DNA from: Mycteria americana
Lineage: Eukaryota; Chordata; Aves; Ciconiiformes; Ciconiidae
Direction: 5' to 3'
Assembly: GCF_035582795.1 (NCBI RefSeq)
Contig: NC_134371.1
Coordinates: 49,641,001-49,705,000, forward strand
DNA: 64,000 nt
Position 1 is the stretch's first letter, and every line of letters begins with the position of its first letter. The translations under genes were made by a program, and so were the position numbers. The notes under the pieces are model-generated. The model saw only the letters and a program-made list of their open reading frames with translations, was not told the origin of the DNA and made no database searches. This document shows positions 1 through 10,495 of the stretch, piece after piece.

Positions 1-567
1 GAAACGTGAGAACTAAAGCAAGCTCTGCCTGCCCAAAACTCAGATATCCCTTTCGAAGATTTGCAAAGGAAAATAATCATACAAGGCACAGCATGCTGTG
101 TTTTTCTCTACTATTTATTAAATTAGATTGTTTATGCTGTGCTGAAGATAAAAGTCAAAAGAACGCATTGTGGCCAGTGTTGTGCTGAAGCCATAGAGGC
201 ATGGTCTGGTGTCTCCTCTGAACCAATAACCCTGGCAAATTGCTGTCTTACGAAATATTTCCTTCACGTGAAGGAGAAATACCGCTCTGGGAGTTTAAAC
301 ATCGTGGGCCAAACTCCTCCTTTTGTAACCAGCCCTTGTGACCCGTGAGCTTTCGCCGAGGTATAATTTGGCCCATATTTCTAATTTTAAAGTGTCGGGA
401 GGGGAGGTTGTTTTGTTCCCTGCCAGTCGAACAGTTGCTATAGCTGCAGTGCAGAAGCACACCAAGATGTCTCCAAGTGCTGTAGCACAGGAAATGCAGA
501 CACTAAAATGGGAGCAATTTTGACCTTTTCCGTGAGCGACATCAATAATGTTTATTCCTATTCGCAG
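1..567 (+). other. DPYD: DPYD last intron, 3' portion with splice acceptor
   Basis: Non-coding sequence leading into the DPYD terminal exon. The acceptor is the AG at 566-567, preceded by a modest pyrimidine-rich run (tttattcctattcgcag, 551-567). The reading frame stays open upstream of the acceptor to 508, but residues encoded before 568 do not resemble dihydropyrimidine dehydrogenase, whereas those after it do from the first codon. That places the boundary at 567/568 in phase 0. No other gene or repeat is recognised here. Confidence 0.85.
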
Positions 568-738
568 GCTATCCAGTTTGATCCCCAAACCCACCTGCCC
601 ACGGTTACTGACAGCTGTACAGGCTGCACGCTGTGCCTCAGCGTCTGCCCTGTTATCGACTGCATCCGCATGGTTTCCAGGACAACACCCTACGAACCAA
701 AGCGCGGGCTGCCCTTAGCCGTGAACCCCGTGTGTTGA
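568..738 (+). CDS. DPYD: Dihydropyrimidine dehydrogenase [NADP+], terminal coding exon (partial gene)
   Basis: Encodes the last 56 residues plus the TGA stop (736-738) of dihydropyrimidine dehydrogenase. This is the cytosolic, rate-limiting enzyme of uracil and thymine breakdown, using NADPH to reduce them to dihydropyrimidines, and it also inactivates 5-fluorouracil. The peptide starts [11 protein letters not shown] and ends in VNPVC, the family's characteristic C-terminus. Seen directly: a CxxCxxCxxxCP motif with cysteines at exon residues 17, 20, 23 and 27 (codons at 616, 625, 634, 646). This is the final 4Fe-4S cluster motif of the ferredoxin-like domain V. If the avian protein has the human length (1025 aa), the first of these cysteines corresponds to human Cys986. 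In the known homodimer, these clusters carry electrons between the FAD/NADPH site and the FMN/pyrimidine site. The exon opens in phase 0 after an AG acceptor. The upstream exons, including the other half of domain V, lie outside the window. The sequence is intact, with no frameshift or missing cysteine. Confidence 0.96.
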   Translation, partial: AIQFDPQTHLPTVTDSCTGCTLCLSVCPVIDCIRMVSRTTPYEPKRGLPLAVNPVC

Positions 739-2020
739 GGTGATCAGTCCGACAGCTAATGTGAACTTTACACTTCTTTGATGCAATTGATTTGCTTTCT
801 AATTAGTCCTTGAAAATCTACTCTTATAAAAAATGTAATATTGATAGCCGTTACAATGAACACTGGGCTTTCCAATTATTATTTTTACAACAATTAAGTT
901 TTGAAATTACAGAAAGGCAGCAATTAGTCAGTCGTGGCTGTCAGTTGTCCGCTATTTGACATGTAACTTTCTCCTTACAATTCATGCTGTAATTTCAAAA
1001 TTTCTCTATAGACTCTTTAATCTCTATGTATTTTCTGGCTGTAAATATAATTAAGAAAGCATTTTTAATGAACTACAAATCAATGTACAAGCTAACTGTT
1101 TTCAAGGAGGCATTTTGTAATTAAACATTACATTTAGTTTTAAAAGAGTTTCTTAGAAGATGTAATTAACTACACAGCATTCAAACAAAACAATGTGGCT
1201 TCTATTTTTCTATGGGAAGAAATGAAAGGGAGTTTAAAATAGGATTTAAAAACTGGATTAATCACTTTCAACTACTACAGCATATGGTAGTGTATTTTTA
1301 TAATCCTTTCTAATTCTTTCTCACTCTAGTCACTTTATAGAATAAATTTGCTGAACACTGACACATGCTGGACTCTTCAGATTTGTGTGTTGCATGGGTA
1401 GCTTGATCGTTACTTTTTCCCCCCAGCGAACAATCGTAACATCTCTCTAAAAATGGTTAAACCAGCTTATTATGAAGTCCAGGTTGCATTTCAGGATTCT
1501 GAGATGTGACAACATATTTTGCTCCAAGCTCATCCTCTAAATAACTTTTTAATTGTGCCAATTAATGTTCCAGAATGTACACGTTACAGGTCAGAGATCT
1601 GATTACGTGCAAATGGACTACACACCCTGCAGACTGCGTTTGCCAAACACAGACACATAGGGCAAACTGGCAAGATGATTTCCCCCAGTGCCAATTCTTC
1701 ATACTTATTGGTTATGTATGGTTATAATAGTTTCACAACCAAAAAGAAATCTAGATTTGTCTGTCTTGCTAAACAGTATCTCAGTTTTAATCCATTTTTT
1801 CATTCACAGTAGGAACTTTCTAATATGAATGTATTGCTGTCTGCTTTACTCCACTTAAGAACATAAAGCCTTTAGTTTCATAATAATAATAAACGATCTA
1901 TCAATTCAATTTCTTATACCCTATATTGTGATCAGCAAAAGCTTTGGTTAAAAATATACCCTGACTTTTGTTTCTTGATTCATGAATTGTGCACCAAATT
2001 ATGAATAAATGTTGAAAGCA
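739..2020 (+). other. DPYD: DPYD 3' UTR (long isoform as inferred)
   Basis: AT-rich sequence directly after the DPYD stop, without a plausible reading frame. It holds three AATAAA hexamers (1341, 1888, 2004). The distal one has the best flanking sequence, with a CA dinucleotide at 2019-2020 as a likely cleavage point and a GT-rich tract after it. The resulting UTR of about 1.28 kb is inferred. A shorter form ending near 1360 is equally plausible from sequence. Confidence 0.7.
1341..1392 (+). terminator. Proximal DPYD polyadenylation site (candidate)
   Basis: A canonical AATAAA lies at 1341-1346. A GT-rich downstream element (atttgtgtgttg, 1381-1392) follows about 35 nt after the hexamer. Cleavage would fall near 1358-1368, giving a 3' UTR of about 620 nt. 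Confidence 0.5.
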
Positions 2021-2048
2021 ACTTGGGTTTGTTTGTGGGGGTTTTTTT
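2004..2048 (+). terminator. Distal DPYD polyadenylation site (candidate)
   Basis: AATAAA at 2004-2009 is followed by a CA at 2019-2020, then a strong G/T tract (2025-2048, gggtttgtttgtggggg then a T run). This is the textbook order of hexamer, cleavage site and downstream element. A further AATAAA at 1888-1893 has no comparable GT-rich element. Confidence 0.6.
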
Positions 2049-2252
2049 CATTTACTAAACAGATTTTTCTTGTAGAGGCTTGTCAGGTGGTGTTTCATGA
2101 TCTCTAAGATTCACTCCAGGAATCATTAATGAGTTAATTCATGTGTACATTATTCCATTAATTGCCTACAGTGCAGAAAGTAGCATGCTCTTTGCCCCTC
2201 TCTGGCACCTCTTTGTCTGCCTTTGACTTGTCTTCCTTTTGCATCCCTTCCC

Positions 2253-2271
2253 CACACGCACACACACACAC
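2253..2271. repeat. (CA)n microsatellite
   Basis: A short CA/CG-interrupted dinucleotide tract in the first few hundred bases after the distal DPYD poly(A) site. Confidence 0.9.
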
Positions 2272-3700
2272 TTACGTGCACACATATGTACATTCTGTGT
2301 CACTCTAACATTTTGAAGTGTCATTTCATTTAGTATCCTCGCTCCACCAACACTGTTTTGCTGACACTTTGGGCTTGCTTGATGAGATCCCTTGGCAGGC
2401 TCAAGCCCGGTGTCTGCACTAAGAGCTTTCTCTTCATACTTTAACTTTTCTCTTCATCGTTGTGGATTTTTCACACTCAGATGAAAACAGGAACAGATAG
2501 TCATACTGCTTAGAAAATATTTGCCTGAAACTTCTTTAAGGCTCTTGGTCTTCTGGTAGTTTCTTATCTTACGTGAGCTATAGAGGACTCACAGGAAGAA
2601 CAAGCTGTTTTGTGAATGTTAGGGGCAAAGTTTGGAGAGTCTCTGCATGTACCGCTTGTACCTCTTCCAAGGAGCTGGCTGACAGGCAGCATGCCCTTGA
2701 GGGGGGCATAAAAAAACCCATCAAAATCAGATCATCTGCAGGTAACATTTTAGGTTCTCAGTAAGCAGATGCAAGGAAACTGTGTGTTTACTGTGTTTAC
2801 TGTAGCTGTCTTCTCCCAGGCTGTTGCCATGTACTTCTTATTTTGTAGCCTACCTACCATGAACCCTGAGGGTGAGAGGCGGTGTGTCACCTGCGACTGA
2901 ACTGGCCAGCTTCTGCAGGTCTTTTGGTGTGGCATGATCAGACCTGATTACCTTACTATCCTGAAGGAATCACATCTGGTAGTGTGGCTTCTTTTAAATA
3001 CAGGACAATGCCAAGAGACCTAATTTAAGTAGCTAAGCACATGTACGTCATAAATACAGCAGCAAAATCAGAGCTTTTCCTAGGATATTCAGTAGTCACA
3101 GGACATCCAGTATTCCCAAGTAGCTATAAAGTAATCTTTGGAGGAGTAAAGGCATTCTTTGTGAATCAAGATTATAATCAAGACTATAATTTGTTTACCG
3201 AAGAAGGAATAACGGGTTATATTATGCAGGTTTCTTTCTCACTACCCACCCTCTCCCGCACTCTTGTTCTGTCAAGTCTGTTAACAGTTTCAGGAAATGC
3301 ATTCCCAAATGAATGTGAATACTTTCTAACTCTGACAGTCAGCAATAAATCTGTGTGTTACAGGAACTCAGAGAAATGGCCACATTTAGGTCTCCTGCAG
3401 GACTGTCTTTAAGTCATCGGGGTAAGGCGAGGTGTAAACAGGCAGGGGGGAGAGCCACAAAGGACACATTCCTGGGTTTTATAGGTTTTTCACATCCGTC
3501 TTGGGGAATCCATCCCATTCAGTGCATTCAAGAGCCAAGGAAACAAATCAGAAAAATCTGGTCTATTCTGCAAACGCTGTAGCCAGTTATTAAAAAGGGA
3601 TATGAATTTTCAAAGTGTAAAAGGTTCCAAATTAAGCTCATATATTTCAGTGATTTAGTTGCACATTTAAGGAATTATGTATTATTAAAGACATGCTGGG

Positions 3701-3765
3701 TGAGATCCTGCAACCCTAGCCCTCGCAGTTTTTGGACATGTTGTCCTATTGATTACTATTATAAA
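3701..3765. repeat. Possible relic of an ancient sauropsid palindromic repeat
   Basis: The segment contains gagatcctgcaaccctag followed by ttgtcctattgattac. The combination 'GATCCTGCAA ... AGTCCCATTGACTTC' recurs in an old, MITE-like palindromic repeat seen widely in turtles, crocodiles and birds, as I remember it. The copy here is degraded and only one arm is clear, so this is a resemblance, not a firm assignment. Confidence 0.35.
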
Positions 3766-5326
3766 ATATTGTAAACTATATTTGACAAATTAAATTATGA
3801 TAGAAATGCCATAGCTCATCCTCCAGTAGCACATTCTTATTCACATCATATTCCTGAACAGAAAAAGCTCCCCATGTTCAGTGTATGCTCTGCAGTCCAA
3901 GAAATACTTGAAAAAGCTGCCAAATCTGCTTGTGCGAATCCCAATGCACCCATACATGTTCATTGGAAAAAGAGATGTTTTGCCTTGCTAACAGACTACA
4001 CAGGCAGTTTGGTTTTTGGCCTCTAGGATGAACAGATATAGTATTTCCAAGGCACTGGATTGGCAACGTTAATAGCCACATTTGAAAAATTCCACAGGAT
4101 TTTTAAAATACATAATTTCCTGGGTTTAAATGAAATATTAATTTGATCTCTTAGCAAAATAAAAACTAGCCTTTGTGCCTGAATCTGATGGGTTGCCTGT
4201 TTCTCCAGTGTTGAAGCCAATGTACATGTATGCTGCTCCTTGCTCGGATGCTTTACCAATCACTAGAGGAAGCCTTCTTTGCAGACACCCATTTGCTCAG
4301 TTGATAAAATTTTGCAGGAGCAAAATGCAAGTTACCTGTCTAGAATCGCTGCCCCTCTTTTGTTGTGCCTTGGAGGACACGGGGCTTTCCACCGTGTGGC
4401 CTCTGGGAGAGGTGACTCGGCAGCCGCCGAGTGGCTCGCTGTCATTTCTGCAGTCTCCCTGCCTTCCGGCACGTATTACTGTCACCTTTGGCTCCTCCAG
4501 CTTTGTTGTCTTTAAGCCTTTTATCTCAAGGTGGCAAAAGTGCTTGCTAGATTCAAGGCAAAGTATCCAAACCCCAACTGAGTGCCATCAACCCCGTGCC
4601 TCATAAAACCACTTTGTTCAGGACAATCCAAGACTGCAGCCTTAGAAATATAATGTTAAGCATAGACTTTTCCTATCGTTAAGAAGGTCCTGCCAACATA
4701 ATTTGTATGTATGTTTCATTATTTATCTACTGTAACATGGGGTTGGGCATGCTGTTAAAATTTTATATTTTTCAACATGTTTCCTAGTAGAAAATATTTT
4801 TTTTAGATAAAATATTTATTTTATTGGCAAAGGTTTCACTTCACCAGGCTGCTCCACTTTGATGAACTGTGGAAGATAGGTTTTCATTGGCAACATCTGG
4901 CAACCTGGCAAGCTCTCTCAGCAGCTGGATTGGTAACTTCAGAGTTGCTTCGCAGTCTTTCATATAATTAGTCTGCTTATGGACCATCTGGGTCACTTCA
5001 TCTTTGCTGTTGCCATTTCCTTTCTTTTCTGAGGAACTGTAAGCTCTCCAGATACTTCTCCAGGAGATCAGTTTTTAATAACTTCCTCAGGTTGGTCTGC
5101 TGGGTCTTGTGCAAATGTCCATGCTGGCCTTGCCCAGGAGCAGAGACCCCACTTTTATCCCTCCTTCTTTCTTGGAGGGCTGACTCTGCCCATCGTGACT
5201 TTCTGTGATGTGGGAGCAGAGCTTCCCATTGCTGCTAAGCAGTGAAGCTGGAGGTCAGCTCAGCGAGTGGGCACGTACCACCTCTGCATAAATAAACCCC
5301 TAAACAATCTCAAATCTTAACAGTAA

Positions 5327-5344
5327 ACACACACACGCACACAG
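5327..5344. repeat. (CA)n microsatellite
   Basis: A CA dinucleotide tract with one CG interruption. Confidence 0.9.
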
Positions 5345-8300
5345 ACTCTTCTCTTCTAGTTTAAGCAAACTAAAGGTGCCACAAGGAAATGCAATTGTTC
5401 ATTTTCTGTAAAAGAACTGCAAGTTGTAAGCTTTACCTTGACATGCCTACCTGGATGCTTTCAGACACCGGGGCTGGGCAATATATGTGAATTAACTTGG
5501 ACTGAGCACTGGAACAGAGGAAAGTCCTTCCTGCCGTGGCTCAGCAGCTGAAAACTGTAGCTGTTCAGTCTATCTATGCTTTGCCAAATGCTAACATACC
5601 TCTGAACTCCTTGGGGTTTCTTGTGGTGCTGTAGAAATACCAACCCTCTTGCGTACACTGGACATTGCAGTGCAATGCATACAGGGAAGTTTTCCCGTGC
5701 TCTGCAGGACGGCTACGGCTTTGCCTTCCAGCCTCCAGATGTGGAGGTTAGACAGTACTCGTCTGTCTGCATCTCCCAGGCCTTTCCGCACATTTGGCAA
5801 CCAGGATCCTTAAGACAAGGGCAGCAAATAGTTTCAAGCGCCTTCTCACCCATGTTTGAGGTACTATGTAACATTCAGGAGAATCTTAATAAATGATTTT
5901 CATACAAGTTGACTAAAACAGTGGCAACCATTGATCTGCCTTGTCTCTTTTAAGACCAAACATTTTACTTCTTCAGCATTGTGATACAGTTGAAGTTGCT
6001 CCTCAGTATTACTGCCTTTGGTGGTGAGAGCTCTTCTGTTGCAGTTCAGCCAAGGAAGAGGCAGTCAGTATCAAATGCCTCCAGTGGGCGACTCACACTG
6101 GTAATTGCCGATGAGCGTCACACCCCACCAACTAAAGCTAATCATCATCCTAAAGGACCTTTTTCTCACCTGTTTAGTCTAGAGACTACTTATCGTCACA
6201 GCTTCTGCTTATTGGAGACCGGTTTAGGCCTCGTCACTGAAATCTTCATATTCAATTGTTGAGAAATAATGGTTCTTGGGAATTGAACTCCCATTATCAT
6301 GCAAATCAGATGGCCTGCACATAAAAGTCACCCACTTTTTTTGTGCAGGTGCATGACACCAAATTTTGTAAGTCTGAATTCAGTGGGGGAAGTCAGTGCC
6401 TTCTGTTTCTCCTATGGGTGTGCTATATTCGCTTTTATTTATTTTCGGCAAAGTGAGCGATGTGGAGTTTGACACATCTCACTGTAACAAAAGGGAGCCA
6501 AAGTGAATGGAAGTGATCCTGCGCCATGGCATAGGGCTCCAGCCTGATGAAAGCACTGGGGCTGGGCAGTGCCGGCGACCCTCCCCAGCAGCTCCTTTCC
6601 CAGGGAGTGCCGGTTGTTCAGGGGCTGCCCCAGGCCCCTCTGAAGGGCAGAACAGGCACTCCTCTTCCCTTTGCTTTGGCATAGACTTTAATAATAATAG
6701 TAGTCTGTCCTCTGCGCTGCTGGCAAGACCATGGGTCACCCTTTCCGTGACTTTACTGTTAAAACAAAACCAAGCACTGCAGGATTCCTTATTGAAGTCT
6801 TTAGGAATTATTATTTTTAAACAAAGTCATGCAAAATGCAAGTGAAAAGAATACAAAGTCTATTCTTCATAAGGTGAACTAGCTAGCAGGATGGTAAGCA
6901 CAGTTATGTCTTGGTGTCTGGGCTAGCGCTGCAGTGATTTCCCGTCCAGTCACCTGCTTCGTAACTGTAGGAACTTCCCATTGTAACACATTTGCTGGTT
7001 CACCATCACATGCAGAGCAGTCTTTTTGAAAAGCCCCACGCTGCACTCTGTGGATCTTTTCTTATGATTGTGCATAGGTAAACCCCTTTCATAAGTTTTA
7101 TGAGGTGCAAACACATATGCTATTTTATGCTACTAGCCTATTTATTGGATTAGCTTGAGGACTTGATGCAAAAGCTTAAGATCACATTGAAAAGACACAT
7201 CACTTCTATTGTAGCTAAGAAAATCAGCTTTAGAATTAGAGAGACCTTGTATCTGGCATTAAGTATAGCCCTTTAGCTTTTTAGCATGGCTGTTCTTTGT
7301 TGCTATAGCAACTGAATTAACCATTTCATTAATATAATGGAATAAAACACATTTATTCATTTTTGCACTCACGGGTAATCCACATTCAGCTTTCAGCATA
7401 CTCATCAAGCTGTGTCCCTTTCACCTCAGCCCCAGATATTTCCTCAGCATTGCCAAAGGGTTTTTATTTGTGTTTTTCCTTGTTGGAGAGAGAGTGAGCT
7501 GTTGTTTTTGAAGAACGTTATATTTTTTGTAATTAAATTTACCTTCATTTCATTGGCTAGCTTCTGCTTAGCATCCCTTAAGTGGAAAAGCAGACTTCAC
7601 AGGCAGCATTTGGTGCAGAGAATTGGTGTTCTTTGCATCAGAAAAGAATAAATCACTTACTTACTTAAAATAATGAAACCTCATGCCTGTGATCAGCTTG
7701 TAGGCTAAACTTGGCATGATGTGTTCTACTGTAAATACTAACTGTACTCAGCTATGTATGCTGCCCAAACAGTCGTGTTGCTGAACTGTGGTGTTAAAAG
7801 CAGATGGAGTGCTACACTCTTTGTTTACCTTGGTTTTAATGTTTCCCAAGCCATGCCCACATGTTGTAATGGTTATTGAAATAATAGCTTAATTAAAATA
7901 ATACGTTTGCCCATCAGCAGAAGGAAGCGGGACTACTCCGCGTGTGTGGCACAGGCAGGGGCGGTGTCAGCCCTGTTTGCGTGGGTTTCTCAAGCGCTGC
8001 CATTCCCAGTGCTGCCCTTGCACTTGCTCCCTCCCTGTGACAGTGTAGTGCCAGCTCTGCAGAGGACTGGGCTGCAGCGGGGCTTGGCTGAGACCCGCAC
8101 AACGCCTAGTGCTTCCCTTGGCAGTCTCGGGTTTTGGCCAGCAGTAACCAAAACAGGCCCCACAGTCAGCTGGAAAAGCTCTTCATAATATACTGGTGCC
8201 AGGTAGCCACAGAGGCTATGGTGGCAAGTAGGGTGCAGTTGGGAATTGGAGACCCCGTCAGCTCTGCCTTGCTGCCTGCCAGTGACAGAGGGGCCACGGT

Positions 8301-9984
8301 GCGCAGGCGGGCGCCAGCAATACCCCAAGACTGGGTCTGCTGGTTTTAGTCTTGCTTTGCGCCAGCGATGTGACAGTGAGTACAACACAGGCTTTTGGCT
8401 ACTGTTTATCAGATTGTCCTTCCAAAGCAGCTACCAGTGCAGTCACAGGCCAAATTTCAGCCCATGAAATTCATCACTATTAGCAATTGTACATCTGAAG
8501 TCATTACAAATGAAGTAGCCTATCTGATGTGGGGTCTGTTGGGTTTTTTTTCTATTTTCTAATATAACTCTGAAGTTAGTAACGTGAAACTGAAGTTTTA
8601 CTGGAAACAGAGCAGATGTGTAAATGATTTTGAGAAATGAGTTAATTAACTTTGAAGGTATAAACCCTTTCATTAAAAAGACAAGGCATAGAAGTAACGG
8701 CACAATAGCATATTGCCTGCTATAAGACTGTTCATTCACTGCTGTTTGAGTGAATGTATAAATCATATAATCTACAAGGGCTAGTAGAGTCTATATCATT
8801 CACATGTGCTGCCTTCCCTACCTGAATTACATCTTAAGTGCTTCCTCCTCGGCAATTCATTGTGTAAGGAGTGCCCAAAGACCCAGAAGGAGAAAGTTAC
8901 GTAGCTGGCAAGGTGAAAGACTGCAACTGGCCCTGGACACAAAAGCCTAAGCACAAAGGCTCTGTGCGCATTGCAGATAGTGCTGGTGCCATATTCTCCT
9001 CCCGCCTTTGTTTCTCTTTGTATGTGGAAAGCATCCTCCCAGCTGCCTAGTAATACGGGACTAAGTTAATTTTACCATTACATATCATGATGTTGTAGGT
9101 GAGGAGTTTGGACTGGTAAACATTACGTTAACATTAAGCTTTTGAATCAATGGTTTCATTTTGGGAAACTTGTCATCTGGTGTAAGTTTAGTGAGAAGAC
9201 TATGTCCTGTAATGATTAACAGACAGCTTGTGGTTTCCAAAACCATTGCATCTAAGCACCTTTTCCTCCATGCAGAGGTTAATACCGGTGCAATAATTAA
9301 TATACATTACTATGTTTTTTTCAAACTTAACAACTCTTTTCTATCCTTTGCTAGAACTTGGCATGCTTTAAAAGTGGAAATGGGGTATTTAGACATTCAA
9401 CACATAAGAGGGAGTGACTTGGGGGGGGCCCTTTAGGACCCTTAGCTGCAAATCATTGGAACTCCTCTTGTCCAACCAGGAGGAAAAATAACTGCGCTGT
9501 TTAAAATAACTGTGTTTCAAAGAAAGCAGGGGCCTTGCCTTGCCTTCCTTTCCCTATTCCCATGGTGCAGAGACTACCTGGGCCCCTGCCCCCCGGTCAG
9601 TCCATGCCTTTGTGGCTGAGGAAACACCACTCGGCTTCCAGAGCCGCAGCGCAGCCTCATCGGCCGTCGGCATCGGCTGCAGCTGTGAACCTCAGAAAGC
9701 AAGTCCTTCTCCTCTGTTCACCTCCCTTTACGTTCTGTAAAATGAATGTTAAAAACTTGCTTCCCTCTCTCCTGAGGGCTATTCTAAGGTTGATTAACAC
9801 TTGAACAATAAGCCGTGTCTATACCAAACCGGGTATTATTTCACCATCTAGTGCAGAGCTGGTATAATTCAGGTAACGGTGGTGACTCATAAGCCAAATA
9901 CCCAAATGAGTACGTGAGGGCTGTTAAAGATGCTCTGTAAACAGCAGGCGTAGAAAAAAGAGATGTCGTCTAAGATTTGTTGCT

Positions 9985-10495
9985 CCCATCCGCGGCCGCT
10001 ACCAGCTGCTGCGCGGTGCGGCGCAGCGGGGCCGCGGCAGGCAGCCCCCAGAGCGGCTTCGGGCGCCTCCCAGCCCAGGCGGGGTCCCGCCGGGGACCGC
10101 CTCCAGCGCCGGAGGCCTGGCCGGTCAAGCGGGCTCTGCCCGCGCCAGGCGGGAGGAGAGGCCCGAGGAACGCGGGCCGCCCACCCAAAAGCGGCAGCAG
10201 CCGAGGGCGAGAAGCGGGCTGGCAGTGCGCGGGCCGCCCTCGCAGCGCGGCCGGCAGGCCGGGCCCGGCAGGGCAGGGCAGGGCAGGGCCGGGCCGGGCC
10301 GGGCAGGGCCGGGCAGGGCAGGGCAGGGCAGGGCAGGGCAGGGCAGGGCAGGGCCGGGCCGGGCCCGGCAGGGCAGGGCAGGGCCGGGCGGCCGCTCGCC
10401 TTTCCCGCGGCAGAGGGCAGCGTTTCCCCGGGCCCGCCGCCGGGCGGGAGGGCTGCGCGCTCCCCCGGCTCGCTGCTCGCCAGAAGCGGCTAACT
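9985..10495. promoter_or_regulatory. Orphan CpG island
   Basis: About 500 bp of very GC- and CpG-rich DNA inside an AT-rich desert, with sharp edges on both sides. It includes two GCGGCCGC octamers (9992-9999 and 10388-10395). Its core is the (GGGCA)n array. Such islands usually mark promoters, but no first exon, splice donor or coding start is identifiable here. It could instead be a non-coding RNA promoter, an enhancer-like CpG island, or GC enrichment driven by the tandem array and biased gene conversion. The long open frames across it in several frames arise because the 5-bp unit lacks stop codons. Confidence 0.65.
10271..10390 (+). repeat. (GGGCA/GGGCC)n minisatellite, G-quadruplex-capable
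   Basis: About 24 five-base slots. From 10271 to 10360 there are 18 uninterrupted units, in the order AAACCCACAAAAAAAACC (A = GGGCA, C = GGGCC). An interruption (gggcccggca) at 10361-10370 follows, then four more units. Runs of GGG separated by 2-nt CA or CC loops satisfy the G3-loop quadruplex pattern many times over on the + strand. Confidence 0.95.

Larger units (their letters stand above)
2049..9984. other. Intergenic sequence, no gene recognised
   Basis: About 7.9 kb downstream of DPYD. Open frames are all under about 145 codons, overlap on both strands and show no domain or motif I recognise. The contents are two CA microsatellites, one ancient-repeat-like stretch near 3701, an 8-G run at 9421-9428 and modest GC patches around 4370-4450, 6540-6640 and 7915-8100. 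I see no RNA gene. Confidence 0.7.

Noticed and set aside
508-567. Upstream extension of the DPYD reading frame to an ATG at 508
   Set aside because: Residues before 568 do not match the enzyme and a splice acceptor ends at 567. The ATG is intronic.
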